Shown one piece after another: positions 34,086 through 43,715 of a stretch of DNA of 64,000 nucleotides; position 1 is the first letter of the stretch; every line of letters starts with the position of its first letter. The notes beneath the pieces are model-generated. The model made no database searches. It was given only the letters and a program-made list of their open reading frames with translations, and was not told the origin of the DNA. The position numbers and the translations under genes were made by a program. Source of the DNA: Clostridia bacterium (GTDB lineage: Bacteria > Bacillota_A > Clostridia > Christensenellales > Aristaeellaceae); the NCBI GenBank assembly GCA_017509065.1, contig JAFWQM010000178.1:1-64000 (forward strand). The letters run 5' to 3'.

Positions 34086-35419
34086 TACAGCTTTTCCGTC
34101 AGTTCTTCGACTTTTGCTTTTTCTCTGTATACCGTGTCAAAGACGGCGGAACTGATCGCCGTGTCTACGCCCGCATATTCCATCAAACCGTCATAACGGT
34201 CACGGAATTCTTTATTGGTCAGCGGATTCTCAGGCTCACCCTTCGGGAAGTCCACGCGGTCTGTCCATACTCCGTCCTTTGTTTTAACGGCAACCACAGC
34301 GGCCTGAACACCGGGGAACACGGCGCTCAGGCTGTCATCGGCGGACACCCGAACCTTCTTTGTGAGATTCAGAATCTCTTTCCCTTTTACCGCTTCCTCT
34401 GAAAACTCCCGCAGCCCGGCTTTGCCGTAAATCAGCCCGGAAGCCGCCGCATAGGGGATACTCATCTTCGCGCTGTAGCTTCCGGGGATATCGGTGTGGT
34501 CATGACCGGAGACAGCGAGATCGTAGGTGCGGATGTCAATCTCTTCCACATCCGCCGGGTTGATCTGATCACGCAGATGGATCGCTGCTTCCACTGCCGG
34601 GTGCGTGTACCGGCAGGAGGCATAGGGCTTGGTGTATGACTTCATGATGGCATAGGTTCCGTTCAGAAGCACGGGCTTCAGTTCCACGTCCTCTTTCCCG
34701 GTCATCATCCTCAGGAAGCCTCTGCCGCCCAGCGGGTCGTCATGCCCTGCGAATCCGCTCTTTGCCAGCTGCAGGCTCGTCAGCGCAAGCAGACTGGCCT
34801 TCGCAACGTTGTATGGCTTCAATTCGCTCCCGCCATCCAGCACCTTCAGCATTCCGGAAGCGGAAACGCAGGCGCAGGCAAAGGCCTGGAAACGCTCTTC
34901 CTCAGAAAAGCCCAGCAGATAGGCCGCAGCCAGCGCCGCCCCGAGCGTTCCGCAGGTTCCAGTGGCGTGATAGCCCAAGGCTTTATGACCTGGCTGGATG
35001 GAAACGGCCATCGTATAAGATGTTTCATAGCCGACGACAGCGGCCCGCAGCAGATCGTCAATTCCGATTCCGTATCGCTGGCTCAGGGGAATCAGCAGGC
35101 TGAAGATGGGAGAACCCAAATGGATGATCCCGCTGTTCGTCCCGTCGTCAAAATCCAGAGCGTGACCGTTTAAGCCGTTCAGGAACACAGCCTCTTTCAG
35201 CGCCACGTCTTTTCCTGTACCAATCGCTCTGAACCTGCCTTCCTCCGGCTGCGCAAAATCCCAGTATTTCTTCAGCTTGTTTTTCTGAAACGCCGCTCCC
35301 GCGCAGGTCACCGCAAGATAATCCAGCAAGCTTCTTCTTGCCCGCGCCAGGACATGTTCCGGGATCGGCCTGTTTCTTACGCTATCGATTGCCTGCAAGA
35401 ATTCGATTGATTTGTTCAC
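34085..35419 (-). CDS. MmgE/PrpD family protein (copy 1)
   Basis: A 444-residue member of the MmgE/PrpD family, which includes 2-methylcitrate dehydratase, cis-aconitate decarboxylase and iminodisuccinate epimerase. LNGLNGHALDFDDGTNSGIIHLGSPIF and YHATGTCGTLGAALAAAYLLG match the active-site and helical lid regions, and MKSYTKPYASCRYTHPAVEAAIHL carries the conserved C-terminal K/R/H. The substrate is not resolvable by reading. A second family member lies at 36548 with a LysR gene between, all on the same strand. Confidence 0.9.
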   Translation of the reverse strand: MNKSIEFLQAIDSVRNRPIPEHVLARARRSLLDYLAVTCAGAAFQKNKLKKYWDFAQPEEGRFRAIGTGKDVALKEAVFLNGLNGHALDFDDGTNSGIIHLGSPIFSLLIPLSQRYGIGIDDLLRAAVVGYETSYTMAVSIQPGHKALGYHATGTCGTLGAALAAAYLLGFSEEERFQAFACACVSASGMLKVLDGGSELKPYNVAKASLLALTSLQLAKSGFAGHDDPLGGRGFLRMMTGKEDVELKPVLLNGTYAIMKSYTKPYASCRYTHPAVEAAIHLRDQINPADVEEIDIRTYDLAVSGHDHTDIPGSYSAKMSIPYAAASGLIYGKAGLREFSEEAVKGKEILNLTKKVRVSADDSLSAVFPGVQAAVVAVKTKDGVWTDRVDFPKGEPENPLTNKEFRDRYDGLMEYAGVDTAISSAVFDTVYREKAKVEELTEKL

Positions 35420-35440
35420 GGCTCTTCCTCCTGCCGATAA

Positions 35441-35486
35441 GAAAAAGCCAGCACTTCCGCTTTACTGTTCCGGCTTCCGTGCTGGC
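35441..35486 (-). terminator. Terminator between lysR-type and prpD-type genes
   Basis: On the minus strand, gccagcac...gtgctggc (35447-35486) is followed by tttttctta. It follows the LysR gene and precedes the first PrpD-like gene. Confidence 0.7.
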
Positions 35487-35564
35487 CTGTCATTTTCTGT
35501 ATTCCTTTCTGCCCATCAGGCAGTCATCCATGCCTAAAGGACAGGCGCGCTTTTTTTCCGAGTT

Positions 35565-36470
35565 CTACCACTGAATACCGCGGATCACGTCCTTCAGCTC
35601 CATTGCCACCTTGGAGAGCTTTCTGTCCTTCCGCCACATAACGACGACCTCTCTTCTCGGCAGCGGGTCGGTGAACGAGTAGAACGCGACGGTGCCGTCC
35701 TTGCAGAACCGCTCTATCCCGCTGGGCACCAGGGCAATGCCCACGCCGGCTTTGACGAACTCGATCTGCGCTTCAAGAGATTTCACGATGGCCGCCGGCC
35801 TGATGCTGATCATATGATCGATCAGGATGTTTTGGAGCTGCTTCTGCATGTACTGCGCGTCGGTCAGCATGACCATTCTTTGTCCGTTCAGCGTTTTCGC
35901 GTCCACGGCAGGGAACTTGCGGGACGGTACGGCGGAAGAGGCAGGCTGCGGAAAACCGGACGGCACGGCAAGCACCAGTTCTTCCTCCACAACCTTCTCC
36001 CAGCTGAACAGACGGCCGTCGATCGGCAGCAGGGTCAGGGCGAGGTCGAACTCGCCGTGTTCCATCCCTTCCGCCAGCTCCGCCGTTGTGCCTTCCCGCA
36101 CAACCAGATGCATACCGGGATGCAGGGCCTGGAAAGATCGGGAGATCGTCGGCATCATGGACGCCGCCCGGTACGGCGCGGCTCCGATGATCAAAGAACC
36201 TGCGCGGTTGGCCGCAATATCCGAGAAGCTTGTCTCCATCTGGTGCTCCAGATCGAGGATCTGCTGCGCGGTTTCTATATAGACTTTGCCCGCGTCTGTG
36301 ATCCTCACTTCGCCGTTGGTACGGTCGAAGAGCTGAAGGCCGACTTCCCGTTCAATCTTCTTGATATACTGAGACAGCGACGGCTGGGTGATGTTCAGGA
36401 TATCGGCAGCCCTTGAAAAGGAGCTTTCCTGGGCAAGCGTGAGGACATATTGAAATTGCTTGGTGTTCAT
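35565..36470 (-). CDS. LysR family transcriptional regulator
   Basis: A 301-residue regulator of normal LysR length. Residues 1-60 hold the winged helix-turn-helix (FQYVLTLAQESSFSRAADILNITQPSLSQYIKKIE), then the effector-binding domain starts at about 90. It lies between the two MmgE/PrpD genes and near a TRAP-like permease, and is the probable activator of this catabolic set. Its co-inducer is probably a di- or tricarboxylate, by inference from the neighbours. Confidence 0.95.
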   Translation of the reverse strand: MNTKQFQYVLTLAQESSFSRAADILNITQPSLSQYIKKIEREVGLQLFDRTNGEVRITDAGKVYIETAQQILDLEHQMETSFSDIAANRAGSLIIGAAPYRAASMMPTISRSFQALHPGMHLVVREGTTAELAEGMEHGEFDLALTLLPIDGRLFSWEKVVEEELVLAVPSGFPQPASSAVPSRKFPAVDAKTLNGQRMVMLTDAQYMQKQLQNILIDHMISIRPAAIVKSLEAQIEFVKAGVGIALVPSGIERFCKDGTVAFYSFTDPLPRREVVVMWRKDRKLSKVAMELKDVIRGIQW

Positions 36471-36547
36471 AGATTTTTTCTCATTATTTTAAATCTGCAG
36501 GAACCGGCGTCCGGTGCACAAACGCCATTGTTCCGGGCGTTCGCGCG

Positions 36548-37888
36548 TCAGGCAAGCGTTTCCTGCATCGGGTTCATGAATTTCCCGCTTCCGCTGATAC
36601 CCGTTATGCTGTCAACGAGCTTCATCAAAGTCTCTTCATCAGCCTGTCCTTTTGCGCACGTTCTCAGCTTGTCAAGGATATCTTCCCTTGTCAGCGGGTT
36701 TTCCGGGTCGCCCTTCGGTACGAGCACAGTCTCTTCAATGGTCTGCCCGTCTTTCAAAACGACTTCCAATCTCGTCCCGCGGATGCCTTTTGACCGGTCT
36801 TCCATCGAGGGTTCCGCAACCAATTCCGTTTTCTCAATCAGTTCCAGAATGTCCGGCGTCAGTCTCGGGGGATCCATATCGTCGATTCCGTAAGAGCCAT
36901 TGAGCAACGCGCAGGCCAGCGTGTACTGGATGGAGAACTTCGTTTCGTCCTGATCCTTCGGAATCTTGATGCCGGCCAGCCTGATCGCGTTCGGGTAAAT
37001 GTACACCCGGACTTTTTCTATATCCTCCGCCTTCACGCGTTCATGCAGAAGCACGGCGGCGTCTATGCCGCAATGCGTGTGACGGCACGACGGATAAAGC
37101 TTGAAATAACAGTCATGGAGGAGAAGATGATCCGATCCCTGTAAAAACTCTTCATGCACCGCGTCAGTAACCGCGTGGAACCAGCCGTTCTGTCCTTCCA
37201 GGGACTCGGTCGGCCCCTGCACACCCTCATTCGCCAGCATCGCCGCAAATACACCGTTTTCAGCGGCTTTCCCCGGATTCAACGGCTTGATCGCCGGACG
37301 GGAATCGCCGTAGGACAGCAGTCCGCCTGTCATTGTGGTGGCCAGAGCGATAGCGTCCTCGATCCCTTGCGCGTCGAGATGATAGAGCTTTGCGCAGGCG
37401 GCGGCGCAGGCAAGCGTCCCCGCCATGCCCGTCGAATGGAACCCGCGGGCCACCAGCCCGGGCTGAGCGGCGGATGAGATCCTTATGTACGCCTCATACC
37501 CCGTCGCCAACGCCAGCAGCACATCCTCGTTCCTGTTCCCCAGCTTATCCGCCAAAGCAAATACAGCCGGGATCAGATGAACGCCAGCGTGTCCCGCAGC
37601 TTTCTTATTTCCGTCATCAAGCTCAGCACCATGACCGTAAACCGAATTCATGAAAGCCGCCATCCGTGCTGGGTACTTCTTCTCCCGGAACAGAACGCGG
37701 CTTTCCTCTGCTCCGCCCTGCGGAAATACGGCTCTCTCGACTTTTTCATTGAACGCCTTGTTCTGCTTATACCCAGCATACGCGGCGGCAAAAAAGTCAA
37801 TGATCAGCGTTTTCAGCTGCTCCCTGTCCATGTCGCTCAGGGACTGAATCTGATACAGGTCTGACGCCAAATTCGTCGTTATACCCAT
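36548..37888 (-). CDS. MmgE/PrpD family protein (copy 2)
   Basis: A 446-residue paralogue of the protein at 34085. The family's signature segments recur: FMNSVYGHGAELDDGNKKAAGHAGVHLIPAVF, RGFHSTGMAGTLACAAACAKLY and KLYPSCRHTHCGIDAAVLL. Sequence identity with copy 1 is clearly low, so the pair probably acts on different substrates or forms a heteromer. The start at 37888 gives 'MGITTNLASDL', with a weak gagagg ribosome site. It follows the small membrane protein and permease genes. Confidence 0.88.
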   Translation of the reverse strand: MGITTNLASDLYQIQSLSDMDREQLKTLIIDFFAAAYAGYKQNKAFNEKVERAVFPQGGAEESRVLFREKKYPARMAAFMNSVYGHGAELDDGNKKAAGHAGVHLIPAVFALADKLGNRNEDVLLALATGYEAYIRISSAAQPGLVARGFHSTGMAGTLACAAACAKLYHLDAQGIEDAIALATTMTGGLLSYGDSRPAIKPLNPGKAAENGVFAAMLANEGVQGPTESLEGQNGWFHAVTDAVHEEFLQGSDHLLLHDCYFKLYPSCRHTHCGIDAAVLLHERVKAEDIEKVRVYIYPNAIRLAGIKIPKDQDETKFSIQYTLACALLNGSYGIDDMDPPRLTPDILELIEKTELVAEPSMEDRSKGIRGTRLEVVLKDGQTIEETVLVPKGDPENPLTREDILDKLRTCAKGQADEETLMKLVDSITGISGSGKFMNPMQETLA

Positions 37889-37991
37889 TTGTACGGCCTC
37901 TCTGAATGATTGACAGGCTTTCGCCTGTGCTATACCGTAAAGAAAAGGGCAAGATCCCGTTTCGCCCGAACCGAAACCTTGCCCTTGGTTG

Positions 37992-38282
37992 TTACTTCTT
38001 TTCTTTCTTTCCGATGCCAAAGCTCTTTGTGCTGAAGGCTTCTTTCTTGCCAACGTACATGGAGATAAGGCCGATCAGGATGGAGATGGAGGCAAGCGCG
38101 ATGACCCAGGGATAATACTGCTTGTACAGCCAGGTGGCAATCGCTTCGCCCGTGCCGCCTTCGCCGCCGCCGATTATGATGGCGACAATGAACGGAATCA
38201 GCGGGAGCAGGCCGGCAAAGAAGGAGATCATCAGCGTCGTCCCGTAAATTTTTTGCAGGACCGTTTCGATTTTCTGTCTCAT
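37992..38282 (-). CDS. Small two-TM protein beside the TRAP-like permease
   Basis: A 96-residue protein with membrane helices at about 15-37 (TTLMISFFAGLLPLIPFIVAIII) and 52-72 (YPWVIALASISILIGLISMY), and a lysine-rich tail (FGIGKKEKK). It may be the small partner of the permease 16 bases upstream, but it is half the size of known DctQ proteins and I do not recognise its family. The start at 38282 is 8 bases from aaggagg; the ATG at 38288 is too close. Confidence 0.6.
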   Translation of the reverse strand: MRQKIETVLQKIYGTTLMISFFAGLLPLIPFIVAIIIGGGEGGTGEAIATWLYKQYYPWVIALASISILIGLISMYVGKKEAFSTKSFGIGKKEKK

Positions 38283-38298
38283 CGTCATAACCTCCTTA

Positions 38299-39678
38299 TC
38301 ACATCAATCCGACGAGCGGGAGCCAGCCCATCATCACGATCACGGACAGCACGTAATGCAGAGCAATCCATATCATGCAATTCGTGAGCGTTGGCTTCAG
38401 TTCCGCGTCCGCAATGCCCATGCCTGTGTAAACGCACGCGCAGTACGGCGGCGTCACGCCATGCATTGCGCCGCAGATGCAGGGAAGCATACCGCAGGCA
38501 ATGAACGGATTGCCGCCGGCGGCCGCGACGATCGAGATGATGATGCCACCGAAAATCTTGACCTGCGTGGAGCCGGGAATCAGCATGCCGAGGATGGCGG
38601 TAAACAGCGGAAGGATAAGGGCCAGCATGAGCAGCGGCATGTTCAGCGAAGAGATCCAATCGCCAATCGCTTTTTCAATGCCGAGCGTGACGAGGACGTT
38701 GCTTACGCAGTAAGCGAAAAACACGAGCGCAGCGGTCGGAACGACTTTCATCAGGCCATCGGTGATGTTTTTCGTCATGTAGAGAAGCGTCATCTTCTGC
38801 TTCGTCTTCTTATCGGAGAGCAGGATTGCGACAACAACGATCAGCGCCGGGATGAAGAGAAGCAGGCTGTTGTTCAGCGAGGACGATCCCGCGCCGAGAC
38901 GGGCCTTGAAGAAGCTCTCGTACTTCGAGGTGAGCAGGAAAGGCACGAACACGATGATCGGGAGGAAGATGGCCTTCCAGCCGTTTTTCAGCGATTGTCC
39001 GAGCGGCGGGATGTCTTCCTTGCGCATCGGCTCCACCTTGTAATACCGGCACATGAAATACAGCGTCACGATGCGCTGGATGATGAACCAGATCGCAATG
39101 CCCCACAGGAGCAGCCAATACTGAGAAAGCGTGTACTTGTCAGGATAGAGCGAATTCAAAATTCCGTAAGCCGTCGCAATCATGCCGGCAGGCGGTATCA
39201 TGTTGCCCATCGTGGAGCTGTGCGCTTCTACGTTCGCCGCGAGATGCGCCGGGAAGCCGGACCGCTTCATGGCCGGGATCGTGAACACACCGGTGGTGGC
39301 CACGTTGCCGGGGCCGGAGCCGGACAGGGAACCCATGTAGGTAGAACCGATGATGGCGACAAATCCGGCGCCGCCGCGAAGACGGCCGAAAATCGCCAGG
39401 ATGATGGCGATGAAATCATCGATGACCGTCGTCTGGGACAGCAGATGCGCCGAGACGATGAACACGATGATCACGTACAGGCTTGAGTCCTTCATTGCTT
39501 TCCATATGAAGCCCCAAAGCCCGGCAAACGAGAATTCCCACGCTCCGAGCACGGCGGTGAGGATCACCAGTACGATGAACGCGGCAAGCATGCTTTCGTA
39601 CATAGGCCGTTTCAGAAGCGCGAAGCCTATAATCGCGACAGCGAAAACGGCTACCAGGTAGATTAACTCAAATGGCAT
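38299..39678 (-). CDS. TRAP-type (DctM-like) transporter large permease
   Basis: A 459-residue integral membrane protein with about eleven helices. STYMGSLSGSGPGNVATTGVFTIPAMKRSGFP is the hallmark of DctM/TRAP large subunits. It resembles the fused-type members, but the four-helix DctQ part is absent. No periplasmic DctP gene is in the window. The substrate is likely a carboxylic acid, judging from the two MmgE/PrpD genes and the LysR gene downstream on the same strand. Confidence 0.85.
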   Translation of the reverse strand: MPFELIYLVAVFAVAIIGFALLKRPMYESMLAAFIVLVILTAVLGAWEFSFAGLWGFIWKAMKDSSLYVIIVFIVSAHLLSQTTVIDDFIAIILAIFGRLRGGAGFVAIIGSTYMGSLSGSGPGNVATTGVFTIPAMKRSGFPAHLAANVEAHSSTMGNMIPPAGMIATAYGILNSLYPDKYTLSQYWLLLWGIAIWFIIQRIVTLYFMCRYYKVEPMRKEDIPPLGQSLKNGWKAIFLPIIVFVPFLLTSKYESFFKARLGAGSSSLNNSLLLFIPALIVVVAILLSDKKTKQKMTLLYMTKNITDGLMKVVPTAALVFFAYCVSNVLVTLGIEKAIGDWISSLNMPLLMLALILPLFTAILGMLIPGSTQVKIFGGIIISIVAAAGGNPFIACGMLPCICGAMHGVTPPYCACVYTGMGIADAELKPTLTNCMIWIALHYVLSVIVMMGWLPLVGLM

Positions 39679-40124
39679 AAGTCTCCTCCCTATGGTTTAT
39701 ATTTGCTAATGCCTATACCGATGGCATAAAAACAGGCTTTCGTTGTCCCTTTTTCCAGCCTTCCTTTTAAGCAGGGTGTAGGCAGTAACATTGGTTTTGC
39801 TCCTGAATCAGGAGTATGGAATAAGCTTATGGTTTCTGTTAGGTAGTCGCTATTTTATGTGAAACCGTGCTGTCTTCCCGACCGGAGTGAAAGCGGAATG
39901 CAACGGAAGGACCTGGTAGTAAATGCAATAATTCGGATTATTGAACCCCTCGTCCTTCGACCGCGATCAGGATGAAAAGTGGCTTTCATGCTGTAAAGCA
40001 GCAATAAACAGCCACAATACTTATACAATTCCGTTGATTCGCAAAATGATTCTTCGTCAGAAGTTAAGACGAAGTGGTATTGTCCAATGGTATATATGCT
40101 TCCCAAAATTGTCTGCGGATCGAT
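39679..40124. other. Gene-free stretch with a diverged dispersed repeat
   Basis: No gene is visible in 446 bases. Bases 39868-39884 match in reverse the repeat at 187-203 with one difference. A second arm, tccttcgaccgcgatcaggatga (39954-39976), resembles the common bacterial 'TTCGACTGCGCTCAGGATGA' dispersed repeat. This stretch marks the change from GC-rich to AT-rich sequence at the start of the polysaccharide locus. The permease promoter is not obvious. Confidence 0.4.
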
Positions 40125-41282
40125 TCAGTGCTTTTTCTTTCTCATTTTTTCTTTCGCTTCGATCAGCTGCGCAAGCAGATGGATGTAGAATGGCTTTTTA
40201 TCATCTTTGCTGTAAAGCACCTCTTTTGTATTCTTCCAGCTAAACCATGATGGATCTGCCCTGAAACGGTCAGGTGACTGGAAAAACCATGCTAAATCTG
40301 TATCAAAATGTCTCAAGCATACTCCAATTGCTGTATTTGGAGGGTACTGATCGACAGCTTCTCCGTATGCCAATTCGATCAATAGTTTTGCAACATTGAA
40401 TCCACACATGCTGCTTAAGCGTATGCTGGCAGGGATTCTACCGTTGATCTCTAACAATTTCGCTTCGCCGGTCACTTTATCTACCATAAACGAGAGAGCA
40501 GCGATACCTTGCCATTTCATTGCTTTCAGCAAACTTGTTGACCATGTAATAACATCCGGATAATCTATCGTCCGCAGCATACAAGCGCTTCCTGCGTCTA
40601 TCGGAAACCAACGAAGCACTTCATTAGCATACGACATGCATATATTATTCTTCTGGTCGACGAAAAGTATTGTCCCAAGACGTCTTTCGTGATCCACATA
40701 TTCTTGAACTACATAGTCGTCAGGGTTCAGTCCTTTTTCCTTCATATATGGCCAGAACTCTTCATACTTCTCAAACTTATGAAAGCCGATTGACCCCAGA
40801 CCTTGCCTTGGTTTAATGATAATAGGAAAAGAGCATTTCTCCAAGTAATCTTCTATGCTTTGTTTGCTGTGTCTTGTATAAGAACAAGGAATACCGTTTT
40901 CAATGGCGATGTCAAATGTAATTTGTTTATTAAACGCTTTTATATAAGTATCCCTTGGCGCGCATGCAAGCTTTACATACTTCTTAAATTCTTCTTCTCT
41001 CTGCGTTACTGGATTTGTGGATAATTCGCCAATAGGCATTAACACATCAAAGTCACCAGCAGAAACCAGCTTCAACAGGTAATCCGTATATTCTTTCTGC
41101 TTTTCAATAGATATGTTTGAGAGAATCTTCTTGTCCGGATACTTGGATACATAGCATGTATCGCGTTGAGATTTGCAGAAAACCGTTACATGACACCCAA
41201 GTTCTTTCAATCCCCGAACCATCGTCAGTGTCTGCTTTCCTGCTCCATCAAGCACCAACACTCTTAAGCCTTGAAACTCCAT
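40125..41282 (-). CDS. ATP-grasp family protein
   Basis: A 385-residue ATP-grasp enzyme, of the carboxylate-amine ligase type. After an N-terminal Rossmann-like domain (LRVLVLDGAGKQTLTMVRGL), the ATP-binding core runs through CSFPIIIKPRQGLGSIGFHKF, YVVQEYVDHERRLGTILFVD and KLLEINGRIPASI, the last holding the metal-binding E and N. Such proteins join an acid to an amine, for instance an amino acid to a polymer sugar. It is the last gene of the locus. The start at 41282 is 8 bases after aggag; GTG at 41291 is the alternative. Confidence 0.85.
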   Translation of the reverse strand: MEFQGLRVLVLDGAGKQTLTMVRGLKELGCHVTVFCKSQRDTCYVSKYPDKKILSNISIEKQKEYTDYLLKLVSAGDFDVLMPIGELSTNPVTQREEEFKKYVKLACAPRDTYIKAFNKQITFDIAIENGIPCSYTRHSKQSIEDYLEKCSFPIIIKPRQGLGSIGFHKFEKYEEFWPYMKEKGLNPDDYVVQEYVDHERRLGTILFVDQKNNICMSYANEVLRWFPIDAGSACMLRTIDYPDVITWSTSLLKAMKWQGIAALSFMVDKVTGEAKLLEINGRIPASIRLSSMCGFNVAKLLIELAYGEAVDQYPPNTAIGVCLRHFDTDLAWFFQSPDRFRADPSWFSWKNTKEVLYSKDDKKPFYIHLLAQLIEAKEKMRKKKH

Positions 41283-41335
41283 TGACTCCACTCCTACGTT
41301 TTTTCTCCAATAATTGTTTTATAGAACTGAGGAAG

Positions 41336-42742
41336 CTAATGCATAATTTGATTTTTTAATAGCTTTATCAAACGCAATATAACAGATTTATCCAAATAAG
41401 CAAAGACTATCAGTCCTAACACTCCGTTAATGATATCCGTGATTGGCAATCTGAGAAAGCAAAGAAACAGTTCCAATAATAATATAGAAACAACAAGAAA
41501 TATATGACCTAACTTAATCTTGACAAATACGATCTTTTGGACATCTACCATCCGATATACAAACAGCACAGTATAGCTGATTAAAGTTGAAATTGACGCG
41601 GCATAGAGACCAATAAACCGTATAGTTGTGAGGTCTATAAGCAAATTGACAATTGCAGCGATCATAGTAGTAATGCCAACACTTTTTGTTTTTTTATACG
41701 CTACATAAATGCCACCCAAAAATGTAGCCATTGCATAAAACAAATGTGCAAGAAAGAGCAAGGGCATTTGAGCATACGCATCATCGTAATCACCACGAAT
41801 AAGAATTTTAAATAAAACAGGAGTCATGCAAATTAGTAATCCAAGAAAACCAGCAATAAAATCAAACATCGTTTGAAACATATCCGAATAATACGCAGAA
41901 GCATCATGATCCTTTGATACTATACTTGCATTTTCCTGCCAAGCCATTGTAAAAGGACTTTGTGCAAGACTAAGCAAACCTGGTATCTTATTTGCAACTG
42001 CATATATGGCATTCCATGAAACACCCAAAAAGGCTGTAACAACAAATCTGTCAGACAATCTCATGACCCACATTGACATATTGTTTGGAACCATAGGCCA
42101 TGAGTAGCTTATAAGCTTATTGAGTTGGTTTTTGCTGACCGAAGAAACAGAAATATATTTTATGAGTTTTACTCTATAGGCAAGAATAATCCAAGAAATC
42201 AGCGAAGCAAGGAAAAGAGAAATGGTTGCCCCTATCAAGCCAAGTTTTAAATACCAGACAAAAATGCTAACAAAAATAAGCTTCCCAAAAGCGCTAATTA
42301 CAGCACTTAGGGAATAATCCAGATTCCTTTGAAGCCCTCTGGCAATCTGTCGGGTAGTATTGGCAATTATATCGACAAAAAAATAGCCGCAAATGAAAAC
42401 TTTAACGATTCGATTGTCTACGGGCATAACGAACCAAAGTACAATTAATGAAACTAAAGAAACTGGGATAGAAAACGCAAAAATAGTAGATACGATACTT
42501 TTAATGTTTGCAATACTATCTTTCTCATCAACCAAATATCTAAATGCCGCAGTCTGAATCTGTAGGGTTAACGCAGGCAGTAATAACGATACCAACACAA
42601 CAAACAGGTCATAGGTGCCATACTCTTCTTTCGTAAGACATGCTGTAAGCAGAGGAATCGTTATCACAGTGGCAAATTTTGGCAAAAATGCGCCAATGGA
42701 CAGCACTAACGTGTTCTGAACAAATTTACTCTTCCGACTCAT
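41336..42742 (-). CDS. Polysaccharide flippase (Wzx/MOP family)
   Basis: A 468-residue protein with about twelve to fourteen membrane helices, in the MATE/MOP flippase superfamily used to flip lipid-linked oligosaccharides. The start SKFVQNTLVLSIGAFLPKFATVITIPLLTACL is the Wzx-type beginning. It should export the repeat unit for Wzy polymerisation. It sits between the pyruvyl transferase gene (7 bases away) and the ATP-grasp gene. A gggaggt site precedes the ATG by 12 bases. Confidence 0.9.
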   Translation of the reverse strand: MSRKSKFVQNTLVLSIGAFLPKFATVITIPLLTACLTKEEYGTYDLFVVLVSLLLPALTLQIQTAAFRYLVDEKDSIANIKSIVSTIFAFSIPVSLVSLIVLWFVMPVDNRIVKVFICGYFFVDIIANTTRQIARGLQRNLDYSLSAVISAFGKLIFVSIFVWYLKLGLIGATISLFLASLISWIILAYRVKLIKYISVSSVSKNQLNKLISYSWPMVPNNMSMWVMRLSDRFVVTAFLGVSWNAIYAVANKIPGLLSLAQSPFTMAWQENASIVSKDHDASAYYSDMFQTMFDFIAGFLGLLICMTPVLFKILIRGDYDDAYAQMPLLFLAHLFYAMATFLGGIYVAYKKTKSVGITTMIAAIVNLLIDLTTIRFIGLYAASISTLISYTVLFVYRMVDVQKIVFVKIKLGHIFLVVSILLLELFLCFLRLPITDIINGVLGLIVFAYLDKSVILRLIKLLKNQIMH

Positions 42743-42749
42743 ATTTTAA

Positions 42750-43646
42750 TTAAACCTCCCACAAATCATAAGGGAAGCTATTCATAAGATTGTTTTGCAA
42801 GATAGAAATATCAGGTAATGGTGGAGCACTTGTGTTAAAAGCCTCTTCTAATGTTCTGCAAAAAACTGTTTCGCGTCCAGTCGAAGCATACCAATCGCGA
42901 AACTTAGTAGGTTGATCATCCACTCCCCAATTTAAAAATACGGAAGGTATACCATATGATTCAGCAAGAATAATCCCATGAAGTGATGAAGAAATCACAA
43001 ATTTTGACTTTAATAATTCATCGATAAAAAATTTATAGTCCTCTGTCTTTGGATCAATAAAATGAGGGTGGTACTTCTGATAAACATCAGAGTTAATTTT
43101 CATCGAATATTCGTCATTAGAATTAGTGGTATTGTCCAAAATGGAAGTCCTATGGTGAAGTATTACCGAACAATCATATATCTTTTTCATACGTGGAGAG
43201 TAAATCAGAGGCATCAAGACAGCAGGGTCACCATATACTTCAGGGCAACTGTAACCATGACTTATTACATATTCCCGAGAATACGGTCCTCTGATAGCTC
43301 TAAAATCGATTTTTCGGTGATACAGTTGTTTGTACCGCATTAAACTAATATCTCCAACTGTTTTCAATACACCACTGCCCCATACCGTAGTATCAAATCT
43401 TCCTCTGCCTATGATTGAACCCACAGTCATAAGATGCTTCGTACGTTTTACTTTTTTCAAGGGATCAATGTTTCTTTTTTTTAGCATCCATTTAACTATT
43501 ACTGGACCAAGTGAATCACCAACGTTTACGAGTGGGCTGCGTTCAATATTGACGGTCTTTCTTATTGAGGGAATATCGCGTATGCCAAACTGATTTCTGT
43601 TCAGCCTAGGTTTCAAATAATTGAAATAGTTAATGATAGAAGCCAT
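42750..43646 (-). CDS. Polysaccharide pyruvyl transferase family protein
   Basis: A 298-residue cytoplasmic protein of the pyruvyl-transferase/CsaB group (GT-B-like), which adds ketal pyruvate from PEP to sugars. NVGDSLGPVIVKWML near the start, GSIIGRGRFDTTVWGSGVLKT, the region IRGPYSREYVISHGYSCPEVYGDPAVLMP and the later FVISSSLHGIILAESYGIPSVFLNW are family features, including the conserved S/H-G pair. It suggests that the exported polymer carries pyruvate, giving acidic sites. Confidence 0.85.
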   Translation of the reverse strand: MASIINYFNYLKPRLNRNQFGIRDIPSIRKTVNIERSPLVNVGDSLGPVIVKWMLKKRNIDPLKKVKRTKHLMTVGSIIGRGRFDTTVWGSGVLKTVGDISLMRYKQLYHRKIDFRAIRGPYSREYVISHGYSCPEVYGDPAVLMPLIYSPRMKKIYDCSVILHHRTSILDNTTNSNDEYSMKINSDVYQKYHPHFIDPKTEDYKFFIDELLKSKFVISSSLHGIILAESYGIPSVFLNWGVDDQPTKFRDWYASTGRETVFCRTLEEAFNTSAPPLPDISILQNNLMNSFPYDLWEV

Positions 43647-43715
43647 GTTTACCTCCTAAAAAAAATAAAACAAATTTAAATACTACGTGTATGTAAAAGA
43701 GAAAGAAGAATGGAT

